Below are positions 11,253 through 22,300 of a stretch of DNA of 64,000 nt, in pieces (the stretch's first letter is position 1; each line of letters begins with the position of its first letter). The translations under genes and the position numbers were made by a program. This stretch comes from Posidonia oceanica. Its lineage: Eukaryota > Streptophyta > Magnoliopsida > Alismatales > Posidoniaceae. Where the stretch lies: assembly GCA_037176725.1 (NCBI GenBank), contig JAZBRS010000020.1:91644001-91708000 (forward strand), in the 5' to 3' direction. The notes under the pieces were generated by a model. It worked only from the letters and a program-made list of their open reading frames with translations. It ran no database searches and was not told the DNA's origin.

Positions 11253-14200
11253 TAAAACCTCAGAAAAGCCGTGCGAATGCAAATGCAAGGAAAAGATTAG
11301 AAGTAGTAAAAGGAGAAGTAGAACAACGCATGTGTGAGAACAGGCGCTGTTCGGGGCCACACAGAGTAGGTGTGAAGACCTACAAAGGGGAGAGTGAGCA
11401 AACGGGGGGATTACCACCTCTTTGCGACCGTTTCCCACTAAACCGTTCCACGATCTGTCTCGCATGCTGCCCAAAGCTCGCGATGCGATCGGATCGTGGA
11501 AAAGGGGGAAGAAAGTCACATTAAGTGATAAATCCAGGGAAAACACAACACAAAACACCCAAGAGTACGCGAAACAGGGATCTGAGTTGATAGACAAGAA
11601 GAGGAGGTCCTATTCTACATGCTCAAAGAGACAGAAATCGAAAACGAGGAAAACTATGCAAATGGCATGCAAATGAATGCAATGCAGGAGTTCAGGAGGA
11701 CATACCTGGAAATCCGGGAGCCTGATCTGAGATCTGCTTGTCCATGCTGAAGAGCACTTCGCTGCGGTCGCCTGGGCAGCTTACTTGAGAAGATCCAACG
11801 ACCGGATCGGAAGATATCGCAGCTTCAAGGCAGGAGGGCCAGAACAGGGGAGAAGAACAGATCTAGGTGTTCTGGAGGTCCTAGGGGTGTGCAAAAGGTC
11901 CTCCCAAGTGAAGGGGAGCTAAAAGGTGCTTAGTGTGTGCAAAGGAATGCTAAAATGCAAAGCTAAATGAATGCAGGATGCATGCAAGATGCAAGAAAAG
12001 ACAAGAGGGGAATTTTTAGAAAACAGAGGTTCAAATGCCATTTTTGAAAAAGAGAAGGGGGCTAAATGCAAATTTTCAAAAAGGATGGGGCCCATAGGAG
12101 AGAGTTTTGAAAACAGGAGAGGGCAGAGGGCTATTTTGCAAAAGATTGGGTTCAGAAGGCTATTTTGAAAAGAGGGTATGCATTGGAAGAAGTTTTGAAA
12201 ACAAATGGAAATCAGAGGGTAATTTTGGAAAAAACTAGGGTCTAAAGTGCAAATTTTCCAGAAAACAGGGTTCTGGAAAGTCTGGGAATGCAAGTGGAGG
12301 GTCTACATGCGATTTTGTAAGCATAGGAGCTAAGATGCAACTTTAGGGGCAAAACAGTCTTTTTACATGATTTTTAAAGGATGCAAGGACCTATGTGTAA
12401 TTTTTGAATCATGCAGGGGGTAAATATGCAATTTTATATGGAAAACATGCTCTGAAATCAGAAGACAGGATTGATGTGCAATTTTTGGGAAAAACAGGGT
12501 TAAAAATGCAATGCAATAAGCCAAAATGCATGGAAAACAGTTACTGTCCATTTAAAATGGACCTACATGCAAAAATAAGAAAACAGGGGGGCAAATATGC
12601 AATGCAACAAGTAGAAATTAAAAATTGAACCTAAGTTCTACAGTGCAGAGGATGAAAGTGCAAAAATGGGAAAAGACAGGGGTCTGGAATGCAATATAAT
12701 AAGGCAAAGTTCATGCATTTAAATTAAATAAACTACTGCAGGACCGGGATGCAAAAATTAAAAACAGAGGGGCTAAAACATAAAAAATTACAACTAGAAT
12801 GCACAGTAAAAGGACTGAAGGGCAAATACAGAGAAACACAAACACTTAATGTAATTTAGCATGGTTTTAAATTAAAAACTAAGCAATTTAAATGATATAA
12901 GGACCAGAATGCAAAAATAAAAGAACTTAGACCTAGCATGCAATATTCACAAGAAACTATACTAAAAGAACAAAATAAATGAACAGTAACTGTCGGTGGC
13001 GACGAGCACTGTAGCAGTGAGCAATCAGGGCTTGTGGCCGCCGGCACAGGGGGGCTGAGGAGGTGCTGAACGGCGGAGGAGGTGCTCCCGGTGTTGACGG
13101 AGGTCAGACGGCGATCGGCGGAGGACGACGCGGCCTGGAGCGAGCTGGAACGGCCGCCGGAGCTCTGCAGTGCTTCAGAAGTCTCGTCCGGCCGTTTGAC
13201 GCTGCGTTCTGAGGGCCGGAGAACACTCCTGAGGTTCACGCGGAGCTCAGACGATCGCTGGAGCCACGTTCCGCTGGCCGGAGTGACGCAAAGGCCGGAG
13301 GACTGCGCCGGAGAAGATGACCGGACCGGCGAACAGCAACGGAGCAGGAGGGCTGGAATCCTACTTCTAAGGGGCTGAGAAGCAACACGGGAAGAAAAGA
13401 AGACTAAGGGAAGTTGAGTTCACTTGATTCCGCGTCTGAGATGTCCTCCCGACGTCAGCAGTTCCGGAGTTGGCCGGCGACGTTCGTCCAGTCGTTGCGG
13501 TGGTCGTCGGGTGCTCGCGGAGGTTGGAGTTGGCCTAGAGCGTCCTTCCGGTGCTTCCTGAGCGATCGGACGCGAGCTTCGAAGCTCGGAGGAGAATCTG
13601 GCACTTTTGGGTTCTCAGAAAGGAACCAGAGGTCGGAGGGGTTGTTTGCTGCTCGTCAGACTGGACGGGTGGTTCTGGATGACTGCTGGAGGTTCGGGGA
13701 GTGATTCCGGAGGGTCAAATTGGGTTTCTGGAGAGTGTGGAGAGAGACTGGAGGTTGGTCTGGTTTCTGATCAGCGGGAGTGATAGGTGTTTGTAGTGAA
13801 AATCTTGGTCTATGGTGAGGGAGAGGGCTGAAGGTCAGGGGATTGTCTGGATGGAGTTTGGGAGGATGTGGTGGACGGTGGTGAAGGCAATTGCAGATGG
13901 GTCTTGAATTGGCTTATGGGTCGAGTTTCAGGTGGTCTGGGGGTGTTTTAGTGGTGGAATGGCCGTGAAGTGGAGGGGGAAAGGTACTGACGTGCTAGGT
14001 GAATTTGGAGGATGAAATGGGAGAGAAATGAGGGTTGGAATGGGCTTGGTATCTGAGGAAAAAGAAGGGGAAAGGTTGCTGAATTCAGAGGGAGAAGAAG
14101 GAGTTGTTTGCTTGTGAATTCTCTCTGGACTTCAGCTCTCTCTCCGGGATGCGAAGAACTCCCTCAGGCTCTCACTTCCTGCTCTCTCCTTTCTGGAATT

Positions 14201-14368
14201 GGAGGGTGAAGAGGAAGAGGAAAGGAGGTCGCTCAGGTGGGGAGAATGCTACTGATGCTCTCTGGTTTTTCTCTCAGGTTTGCTGATAACTAACTGATGA
14301 GCCCTGATCTCTCCTTCTCTCTCTCTGGATGATCAAAGGCGAAAAAAAAAGAGGAGATGACTAGAGGG

Positions 14369-14377
14369 TTATATCAG
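14369..14377 (-). promoter_or_regulatory. Probable TATA box of S1
   Basis: Minus strand reads CTGATATAA, 1.92 kb from the LTR start at 16297. The same nine bases occur at the equivalent place in S2 (23289-23297). The GC-rich and low-complexity parts to the left would then be transcribed, giving an R-U5 of about 4 kb. Confidence 0.45.
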
Positions 14378-16302
14378 GAGGAGTTGCCGGTACGTGCGCT
14401 GGGATTTTTGAATTCAACGGCGTCGCACTGCAGCTGAGGAGATGGGTGCCGGCGAGACGACGGGCATTCAATGCCTCCCGGAATTGGTGTTGAGATAGAA
14501 GAGAGCGGCGAGTTGCTGTGGATGAAAAGATGGAGGCTTGAAATTTGAATGGTGGAGGGAGCTCTGTTGCAGCAGGCCGCGGGAGAAAACCGGTGGAGAG
14601 AAAAAAAAACGCGGAAGGTTGAAGAAGAAGAAGGAAGAAGGAGGCCGGACTGCTGTGGGCCGAGAAAAAAAAAGAAAAAGAAATAAAGGAGGAAGGGAGA
14701 AACGGGCCAACAGGCCCAGTAAGGAAGGAAAAAGAAAGAAAATGAGGAAGGAAGAAGGAAAGAAAGAGAGGAAAAAGAAAGAAAATAAAATTAGAAAAAT
14801 AAATTAAAAATAAGTAAAAATACTAGAGAGGTTGTGTCGTGAGTTAGGATTTTAATTAGATTTTTTTAATGACTGTTTTGGGTTAATTAGTGTGTTTTGG
14901 GCTTGATTAGGGTTTTAAGGTTTTGGTCTTATTTTAATTAGTTTTCACTTGATTAAATGTTTGTTAAACCCTTTTTTAAATTATTTTAAAAATTGTGTTT
15001 CCCTTGTTGGACACTTAGGATATTGATTAGGATTTTTTAGGATTTATTTTCGTATTAATCAAGATTGGTCTTAGGTTTTTAAGTCTTAGTCTTCTTAGGG
15101 TTTTTCCTTTCTTAAGTCTTTTAAATTATGCTTTGATTTTTATTTGTTGATTTTTTTTGAAGTTTTTAGTTAGATTTTTCTGGTTTGATGGGGTGTTTTT
15201 TAAGTCTTTCTTAATGTGTTTTTCTTTTCCTTTTAATTAAGCTTTTTAATTTGTTTTTTTTTTTCTTAGGTTTGTTAGGTTAAGTCTTTTGCTTCTTTAA
15301 TTACTTGTTTTAGTGTTTGATTTTTAATTCTTCTTTTTAGGGTTTGTTTTTTTAATTCTTCTGATGGGATTTTTACTCTTGGTGGGTTCTGATTTCATTT
15401 TAGTTTTTTTCTTGATTTTTCAGTGTTTTCTTTTGATTTGTTTTGCATTTTTTAGCTCACAAGCTTGGTTTTCCTTCTAGCTTGATTTAGTTAAGTTTAG
15501 GTTTTTAATTGCTTGTTTAATGTTTTTTAATTGTTTTTCTTAGGGTTCTGATTTGTTTCTTTTATGTTTTGGGGTTTTACAGATTTTTAGGGGTTTTTAT
15601 GGATTTTTGCAAAAGAGGGAAAAGGAAAAGAGAAGGAGGAAAGAAATGGAAAAAGGAGGGAGATAAAAGGAAAAGAGATAGGTTGAAGGAAAAGGATTTT
15701 TTGAAAATTAGGGAAAGTGTTAAAAATAAAGTAAAAATAGGAATAAGATAGAGGAAGGATAGAAGCACAAAGGGGGCCCACAGCCAGACCAGAGAAGGAG
15801 CAAGAAGGGGATGAAAAGAGAGATGATAATTAGGAGAGAGAGAGGAGAGAGAAAATGATAATCCCAGAGAGAGAAAATGATAATTTGAGTGAATGGAGGT
15901 CTTAAAGGTCTTGGAATGGGATGAAAATTGGTGAGTGGGCAGTCTAGGGTTTGAGGTGTTGGTTCTGAAGTTTTGGTTTGATTCTAAGAAGGTTTTGCAA
16001 GGGTTTTAAGGTGTAGAAAAAGGGGAGTTTTACCTAGGTTTTCTAGGGTTTTTGGGAATGGTCTAAGTTTGAGAGTTTCTAAGTTCTTGGGTAGGTTTGC
16101 TAAGTGGGTGTTGGTGGGTTTTCCTATGGATTTTGGTTAGGTTTTGAGCTTGGGAAGAGGGGTAAAGGCTTAGGTCAAGTTTGCTTGGTTTTGAAGGGTA
16201 AAGAGGAGGGTTAGGGTTTGGTTTGGTTTGGGTTTGAGTCCAGCAATCACCAGGAGGGCTCCAAGTGGTCCAAGCCTGCCAAGATGGGGTGTCAACAAAT
16301 AC

Positions 16303-16420
16303 TATGAGGAATTTCACCGCTACCTTAAAACTTAAAAAAAAACTAAAAACTAGAAATGAAGATAACAAGGAAGAAGAAGAAGAAAGAAATTACTCACCTT
16401 GCACGGGGGCACTTCTAGCC
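16303..16420 (-). other. E1 leader next to the primer binding site
   Basis: A-rich sequence with (GAA) runs between the S1 insertion and the primer binding site; nothing else is seen. Confidence 0.5.
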
Positions 16421-16438
16421 GTCCCACTGTGATCACCA
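16421..16438 (-). other. Primer binding site of E1
   Basis: On the minus strand, TGGTGATCACAGTGGGAC begins 3 nt after the LTR end. It has the TGG start of a tRNA complement and resembles the PBS of E2; the likely primer is a tRNA-Arg, recalled from memory and not checked. Confidence 0.55.
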
Positions 16439-17178
16439 GAATGTGGATATGTGGTTTTCGTGGTTTGGAGAAGAAGAGGCTTGTTTTAAGTTTATACTTG
16501 CTCTTTCTCAACGTCCCTTTTTTTTAATCTAACTTCTCCACTACACGTGTGTTGAAGTCAGTGTGATCGCCACTCTCGGTTTGCTTTCGCTGGCCCTCGA
16601 GACACCTTGGGAGATGTGTGATGGTTGTGGGTTCTGCTACCCTGGGACAACACCTGTGTTGCCCAAGGGTGCCCATGCTTGATGAGTTTCTTCTTCTTTC
16701 TTCTTCCTCCTTGTTTGACAAATGTTAACAAAACAAACAGAAATAACACAGATATGGATCAATATGGTGTAGTAACTTATTCAGAATAAATAAAATAGGA
16801 AATAAAGAAACACAATGAAATACGTATCCGAGGGGTTTGATGCCCCCAGTTGCAACTAATGGAAATGTATGCCTAACTACAACAATATATGAACTGAATA
16901 TGCTTGATTATACTATGGAATTAAATATGTGATATGAAAAAGAGAAAAAAAAATGAAGAGAGTCTCCTTTTTATCTATGCACGCAGTGCAAGATATGTCA
17001 ACATAATGCTACGGACGACAAAGGGAGACTCAAGTTATTTCAAAGACTCTATCCTCTTTCTCAAAATTCTCTTGAAATGTGGTTTCTCTCTCTAGGGATC
17101 TCTCCACTATTTCAATTCTCAAAAGTCTGGCCTCTCTCCAAAAAAAATTCCATCCTTGACTCTGTGGGGGTACCCCTA

Positions 17179-17186
17179 CTTTTATA
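17179..17186 (-). promoter_or_regulatory. TATA box of the E1 LTR
   Basis: TATAAAAG on the minus strand, 593 nt from the LTR start at 17778. Hairpin block G ends 66 nt upstream of it. Confidence 0.65.
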
Positions 17187-17252
17187 GAAGCAGGGGAGGA
17201 ACAAAAAAAAGGACTTGAATGAATAGACCTGCAAACTTTCCAATTCAGGGGT

Positions 17253-17308
17253 GTTATACGCTGGAAATCCAGCGGATAACGTTATACACTGGGAGTCCAG
17301 TAGATAAC
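17253..17308. repeat. 28-nt palindromic units, block G
   Basis: Two adjacent 28-nt units, 17253-17280 and 17281-17308. Arms are GTTATACGCTGG with CCAGCGGATAAC, and GTTATACACTGG with CCAGTAGATAAC: a G-C pair in one is an A-T pair in the other. Confidence 0.8.
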
Positions 17309-17482
17309 GACCTCTGAGGCACAGCTGCCAGGATCAAGGAATATCCTCTAATTAAAACACGATTAAGTGCCATTAAGCTGGTGTTAATTGCATTGACTGG
17401 TCAACAAAGTCTTAACAAGGCAAAAACATGGATTTTGGATTTGGCCAAATAAAGAAAGTTTGGGGCTAGCACTGGGCTCCAC

Positions 17483-17566
17483 GTTAGACGTTGGACAACC
17501 AGCGGCTAATGTTAGCCGTTGGAAAACCCGCAGCCAACGTTGTAAGCTAGGAATCTAGCATATAAC
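17483..17566. repeat. 28-nt palindromic units, block H
   Basis: Three adjacent units of exactly 28 nt: 17483-17510, 17511-17538 and 17539-17566, then ACCCTCAG. They lie in the U3 part of the E1 LTR. Confidence 0.8.
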
Positions 17567-18001
17567 ACCCTCAGTCAGTCCCTCTTCCAAACTTGGTCAA
17601 GAAAAGAAGGACATTCAAGCTGCTGACGCTTAAGGTTTAAATAGGGGTAACGTTTCGAACTAGAGAATTGTTGTTTGGCTCAAGTGAGATGCCCTGGATT
17701 GAGCGAAGAGCTTCTAAGGACGACCTAATGCAATAGACTATACTACCATGAAGGGAGTGCCAAAACGGAGTATCTACAACAGCGTCAACAGCGTAGGAGC
17801 AGACCCTACACCTCCCTCCTGAGGTTGCTGACAGGTAAGTCCCTCTTACCTCTCTTTTGATTTCTGCATTGTCTTTTCTTTTGGTTTTGTTTTGTTTTTG
17901 CGTTTTCTCGCCTTGTCAGAAAATCAAAAAAAAAAAAACAACATAAAATCAACAAAACCTAAAAACATGCATTTCTTTCTTCTTCATGCATTCATCACAT
18001 C

Positions 18002-18304
18002 GGGCTGGCAGCCCTAACTGCCCGGTTGACGCCCGTCAAAGTGTCTTTCCGAGCTGACAGCCCTAACTACCCGGTTGACGCCCGTCAAAATGTCTTTCCA
18101 GGCTGATAGCCCTAATTGCCCAGTTGACGCCCGTCAAAATGTCTATCCAGGCTGGCAGCCCTAACTCTTGGTGATGGGTCCGTTAACCTATCATTCTGCA
18201 TTCCTCTACATCAGGCTAGCAGCCCTAACTGCTCGGTTGACACCTGTTAAAATGTCCCACCGAGTTGATAGCCCTAACTATCCGGTGATAGGTCTGTCAA
18301 CTTA
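18002..18304. repeat. Hairpin tandem repeats of E3, first array
   Basis: Five or six units of about 50-58 bp, each starting with GGGCTGGCAGCCCTAACT or a close variant, in which GGGCT and AGCCC pair around three bases. They continue with GGTTGACGCCCGTCAAAATG. The same unit recurs at 25675-25772, 45690-45780 and 46179-46998. Confidence 0.75.
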
Positions 18305-19297
18305 TCATCTTGCACGTATCTATCACCCTTTGCACATGCATATCCCCTCCTGCATGCGCATATCATTTCCTGCATTCTGGAAAACCCCAAAAGCAAAAAA
18401 AAAAAAAATCAAAAAATCAAAAAATGCAAAACTACAAAAACATGCTTTCCCTTACCGCTGATTTTGATTTTATGTTTTTCTAAAAAAGAAAAAATCATAA
18501 ATTTCACAAAATCCACAAAGCCCAAAAACATGTGTAAAATCTACAAAACACATAAACATTTGCATAATCCAAAAACCCAGCTTTGGACCAACAAGCAGCA
18601 CTGAGAGGATGTCAAGCATCGACAATCTCAGGCAGGTCTCACTCGAGCAGTGTCCTTTCTTTGCATGTGGCCATAGTGTGAGACTTAGAGCAAAACAGAG
18701 CATCTCGTTGAGCTAAAAACTCCCAGAAGTGAGATCCACCCTATCAAGAGAGTCCACCAGACATGGAGAGGACCAAAGCAAAGCAAAACATAGCTAGTGG
18801 CTATGTGTACATACAGTAGAGGCTGAGGGTGTACGCCGACTAGCCGAACTCTTAACGCTTCACCCGGGACCGCTACACCAAGAGGGCGAAGACATGCATA
18901 TCCAAAAGAATAGAGATCATGTGAGCAAAAAAAAAAAATGATAACAAGATATGCATGTTGGGCATTAAGGAAAAATGAAGACAGAAGTCGAAGAAAGAAG
19001 ACGCCCATGAGAGGAGTGACTCAGACGAGCATCGAAGCCCCCTCAACTTTCAACTACAAGCACCACATTGCCAAATGCACGAGAAGCATTATCAGGAGGA
19101 CCTGGCCCCACCCTCCGAGCGCAGCAGCACGCTCCAAGCCCTTGTGTAGGCAACAACTCTACATCCCTGGCAGGCTAGATGCAACTCCAGTCACTCAAGA
19201 GGGGAAGATAAATATCATTCCAAGAGCGTTAAAAGTGGTAGTCGGTCCCTAAGGAGTTAAGACAGAGGCTACGAAGCTACATCCAACGCTTCTGCTA
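18305..19297 (+). other. E3 spacer, no gene
   Basis: No supported gene. Part of it (about 18920-19000) resembles the spacer after integrase in E4, so it is probably the region just 3' of a lost pol. Confidence 0.45.
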
Positions 19298-19302
19298 CCC
19301 AC
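19298..19302. repeat. Target-site duplication of S2
   Basis: CCCAC here and again at 25243-25247, directly against both LTR ends. Confidence 0.9.
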
Positions 19303-22300
19303 TGTAGCGATCCCGATCGGAACCAGGCTCGCTATTTAGCGGCGATTGAGATCCGAGGAAGAGGCTCAACTCGAAAAGCACTTAAAATCGAGGAGAAAAG
19401 GGAAAAGATAAGACAAATCAGAGTCGCCACCACGTCTATTAACGGAAGACGAGGAAAACCGGGGTAATGCGTGAATTAACGCGCAAAACCGAGCAATAAA
19501 TGCAAAGCAAAGCAATGCAAAGGGAAACAAATGCAAACAAATGCAAATGAGATGACTCTAGCCTAGGATAAGGGCGGTACGGTCATTGCAGGCCAAAAGA
19601 CAGGGTAAGGACTCCTGTTACGTGCGGGGAAGGTATTAGGCACCCCCGACACGCCCGAAAATCGATCTTTCTAGGCTTACGCTCGCATACGCAGAAAGAT
19701 GCAGGATTGAATGCCTATGTGCCTATGAATGCCTAAATGAATGCTCAAGGAGTGCTCTAAGTGGAAAGAAACAATGCAAGGAAGTAAACGTGCTCTCTAA
19801 GTGCTCAGCTGCGCTGTCTGTGTTCCGAACCAGGCGTAACCTAGCTCGTGAGAACCCCAGGCAGTAAGCATCACAGCCCTATATGCAAATGCAAGCGAGA
19901 AAACAAAAATAGCGTGAAAACCATGCAATGGGATCGACATGCAAGAGAAAACGGCGCGAAACACGCAAAACGAGGCGGGAAGTGAACAACGCACGCAAAA
20001 CGATGCAAAAGAGCGAAACCGTCACGCAAAACGAGCGGAAAACAAGGCAGCGCGCAAAACGAGACAAGAGAGCAGGAAGGTACGCAAAACAGGACGAGAA
20101 AACAGAAAGGTACGCAAAACGGGGCGAAAGAATAAAATCGGCACGCAAAACGAACGAGAAGGCAAGACAGTGCACAAAACGAGACAAGAAAACAGATGGG
20201 CACGCAAAACGGAGCGAAAACGAGGGCGGGCACGCGAAACGGTGCCAAAACAGCGAAGCAAAAACCTCGAAAAAGCCATGCAAATGCAAGAATACAGAAA
20301 GAGATTAAAAGGGGTCAAAGGGGAGGCAAGACAACGTGTGTATAAGAACAAACGCTGTTTAGGACCACTCAAAGTAGGTGTGAAGACCTACTGAGGGGAG
20401 AAAGGGCAAATGGAGGGATTACCACCTCTTTGCGACTGTTTCCCACTAAACCGTTCCACGGTGTGTCTCGCATGCTGCCCAAAGCTCGCGATGCGATCGG
20501 ATCGTGGAAGAAGGGGAAGAAAGTCACATGAAGTGGCAAATCCAGGGAGAACGCGACACGAAACACACAGGGAAACGCGAAACGAGGATTTGAATAGACA
20601 AGCAGAAAGGGGGAGTCCTATTCTACATGCTCAAAGAGACAGAAAGCGAAAACAAGGAAAACTGTGCAAATGCCATGCAAATGAATGCAATGCAGGGGTT
20701 CAGGAGGACATACCAGGAAATCCGGGAGCCTGATCTGAAATCTGTCTGGTCTATGCTGAAGAGCGCTTCGCTGCGGTCGCTTGGGCAGCTCACTTGAGAA
20801 GATCCAACGGCCGGATTGGAAGATATTGCAGCTCCAAGGCAGAAGGGCCAGAACAGGGGAGAAGAACAGATCTAGGTGTTCAGGAGGTCCTAGGGATGTG
20901 CAAAAAGGGTCCTCCCAAGTGAAAGGGAGCTAGGAGTGCTTAGTGTGTGCAAAGGGGATGCTGAAATGCAAGACTAAATGGATGCAGAATGCATGCAAAA
21001 GCAAGAAAAAGTAAAGAAAAGAAGAGGGGCTAAAAATGCAAATTTCCTAGAAAACAGAGTTCCACAGGAGAGGATTTTGAAAACAGGGGAAGACAAGGGT
21101 CTATTTGGCAAAAAACTAGGCTCAGAAAGGTGCTTTGAAAAGAAGGTACGCTTTGAAAGAGATTTTGAAACCAAAAGGGGGCAGAGTGCAATTTTGAAAA
21201 AATCTAGGGTCTAAGATGCAAATTTTCCAGAAAACAAGGTCCTGGGGAGTCTGGGGGTACTAGTGGAAGGTCTGTATGAAATTTGGTAGGCATAGGGGCT
21301 AAAATGCAACCTAGGGGCAAAATGGTCTTTTCACATGATTTTGAAAGCATGCAGGGACCTAAGTGTGGTTTTGAAAACATGCAGGGGTTGAAAATGCAAT
21401 TTAGTATGGAAAATATGCTCTGAAAATTAAATGACAGGACCACAGTGCAATTTCTGGAAAATATGGGGTTAAAAATGCAATTCAGTAAGTTAAAATGCAT
21501 GCAGCACAGTTACTGTCCATTTAAAATGGACCTAACTGCAAATATGATAAAGCAGAGGGGCTAATATGCAATGCATCAACCAAAAATAAAAATCAGAACC
21601 TAAGTTTCTACAGTGCATGTACTTAAATGCAAAAACAGAAAAATGCAGGGACTTGGAATGCAATGCAGTATGCAAAAATAAAAAATAATCCTAAGTTCTA
21701 ACAGTGCATGGGACTTAAATGCAAAAATAAAAACATGCAAGGGGCCAGGATGCAATGCAGTATGGTAAAATATAAGTAAATAAATGAACTGACTTGGTGC
21801 AGGACTTAAGTGCAAAAACTGAAAACAGGAGGACTAAACTACAAAATATTAAAGCAGCACAACACAGTAGATGGATCAACTTGTAAATACTGAAAAACAT
21901 AAACAGATCGTGCAATTTAGCAAAGTATTTAATTAAAAACCAAGCAGAATAAATGAAATAAGGACTGGAATGCAAAAATGAGGAAACTTAGGACAGACAT
22001 GCAATATTTACCCTAAAACTATATAAACTGAAAAATAAGTAAACAGTGTTGATCGTCGACGGCGACGAGCACTGTGACACGAAGCTTCCAGAGCTCATGC
22101 CGTCGACAGGGGGGGCTGAGGATGCGCGGGAAGGCGGAGAGCGACGTCGGCGATCGTCCGGAGCTCCGGGGGTCGGCTGGAGCTCGCTCTGCTGGTCGGA
22201 GTGCCTGGAGGAAAAGCAGCCGGCGCCGGAGAAGGAGGACTGTCCGGTGAGCTGATGACGGAGCAGGAGGACCGGAAAGCCTATTCTAAAGGCTAGGGAA

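Larger units (their letters stand above)
10360..16297 (-). mobile_element. S1: solo LTR, 5938 bp, inserted in E1
   Basis: Begins TGTAGCGATCCC and ends GGGGTGTCAACA on the plus strand (TG...CA), flanked by a perfect 5-bp duplication AATAC at 10355-10359 and 16298-16302. No internal element sequence is attached, so it is a solo LTR left by recombination between the two LTRs of a full element. Orientation is minus, judged from E3, whose LTR starts with the reverse complement of this end directly after a polypurine tract. From left to right it holds an approximately 30-bp tandem array, ATGCAA-rich low-complexity DNA, a GC-rich stretch at 13010-13720, a GA-rich stretch and a T-rich stretch. No conserved protein is encoded. 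Confidence 0.9.
1..17778 (-). mobile_element. E1: partial Tat-type Ty3/gypsy element, non-autonomous
   Basis: A minus-strand element whose 5' LTR (16442-17778) and primer binding site (16421-16438) lie at the right and whose 3' LTR is outside the window to the left. Reading leftward it holds a leader (interrupted by solo LTR S1), a gag frame fused to a Pro/Glu repeat, a short integrase C-terminal tail at 6124-6420, a T-rich spacer, and three genes on the opposite strand. Protease, RT, RNase H and the integrase core are missing, so it could move only with help from a relative such as E2. That positions 1-4600 belong to E1 is inferred from the matching layout in E2. Confidence 0.75.
16442..17778 (-). 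mobile_element. 5' LTR of E1 (1337 bp)
   Basis: Plus strand runs from TGTGGATATGTGG to GTATCTACA, i.e. TG...CA. It is distantly similar to the E2 LTR (TGTAGATGTGG...TATCTACA), with the same GTGATCGCCACT segment near the left end. A primer binding site adjoins its left end. The minus-strand TATA box is at 17179-17186, with two hairpin blocks upstream. Its partner LTR is outside the window. Confidence 0.8.

Noticed and set aside
10936..11337. Lys/Arg-rich ORFs in S1 and S2
   Set aside because: They arise from the approximately 30-bp array and differ in frame and length between the two LTR copies.
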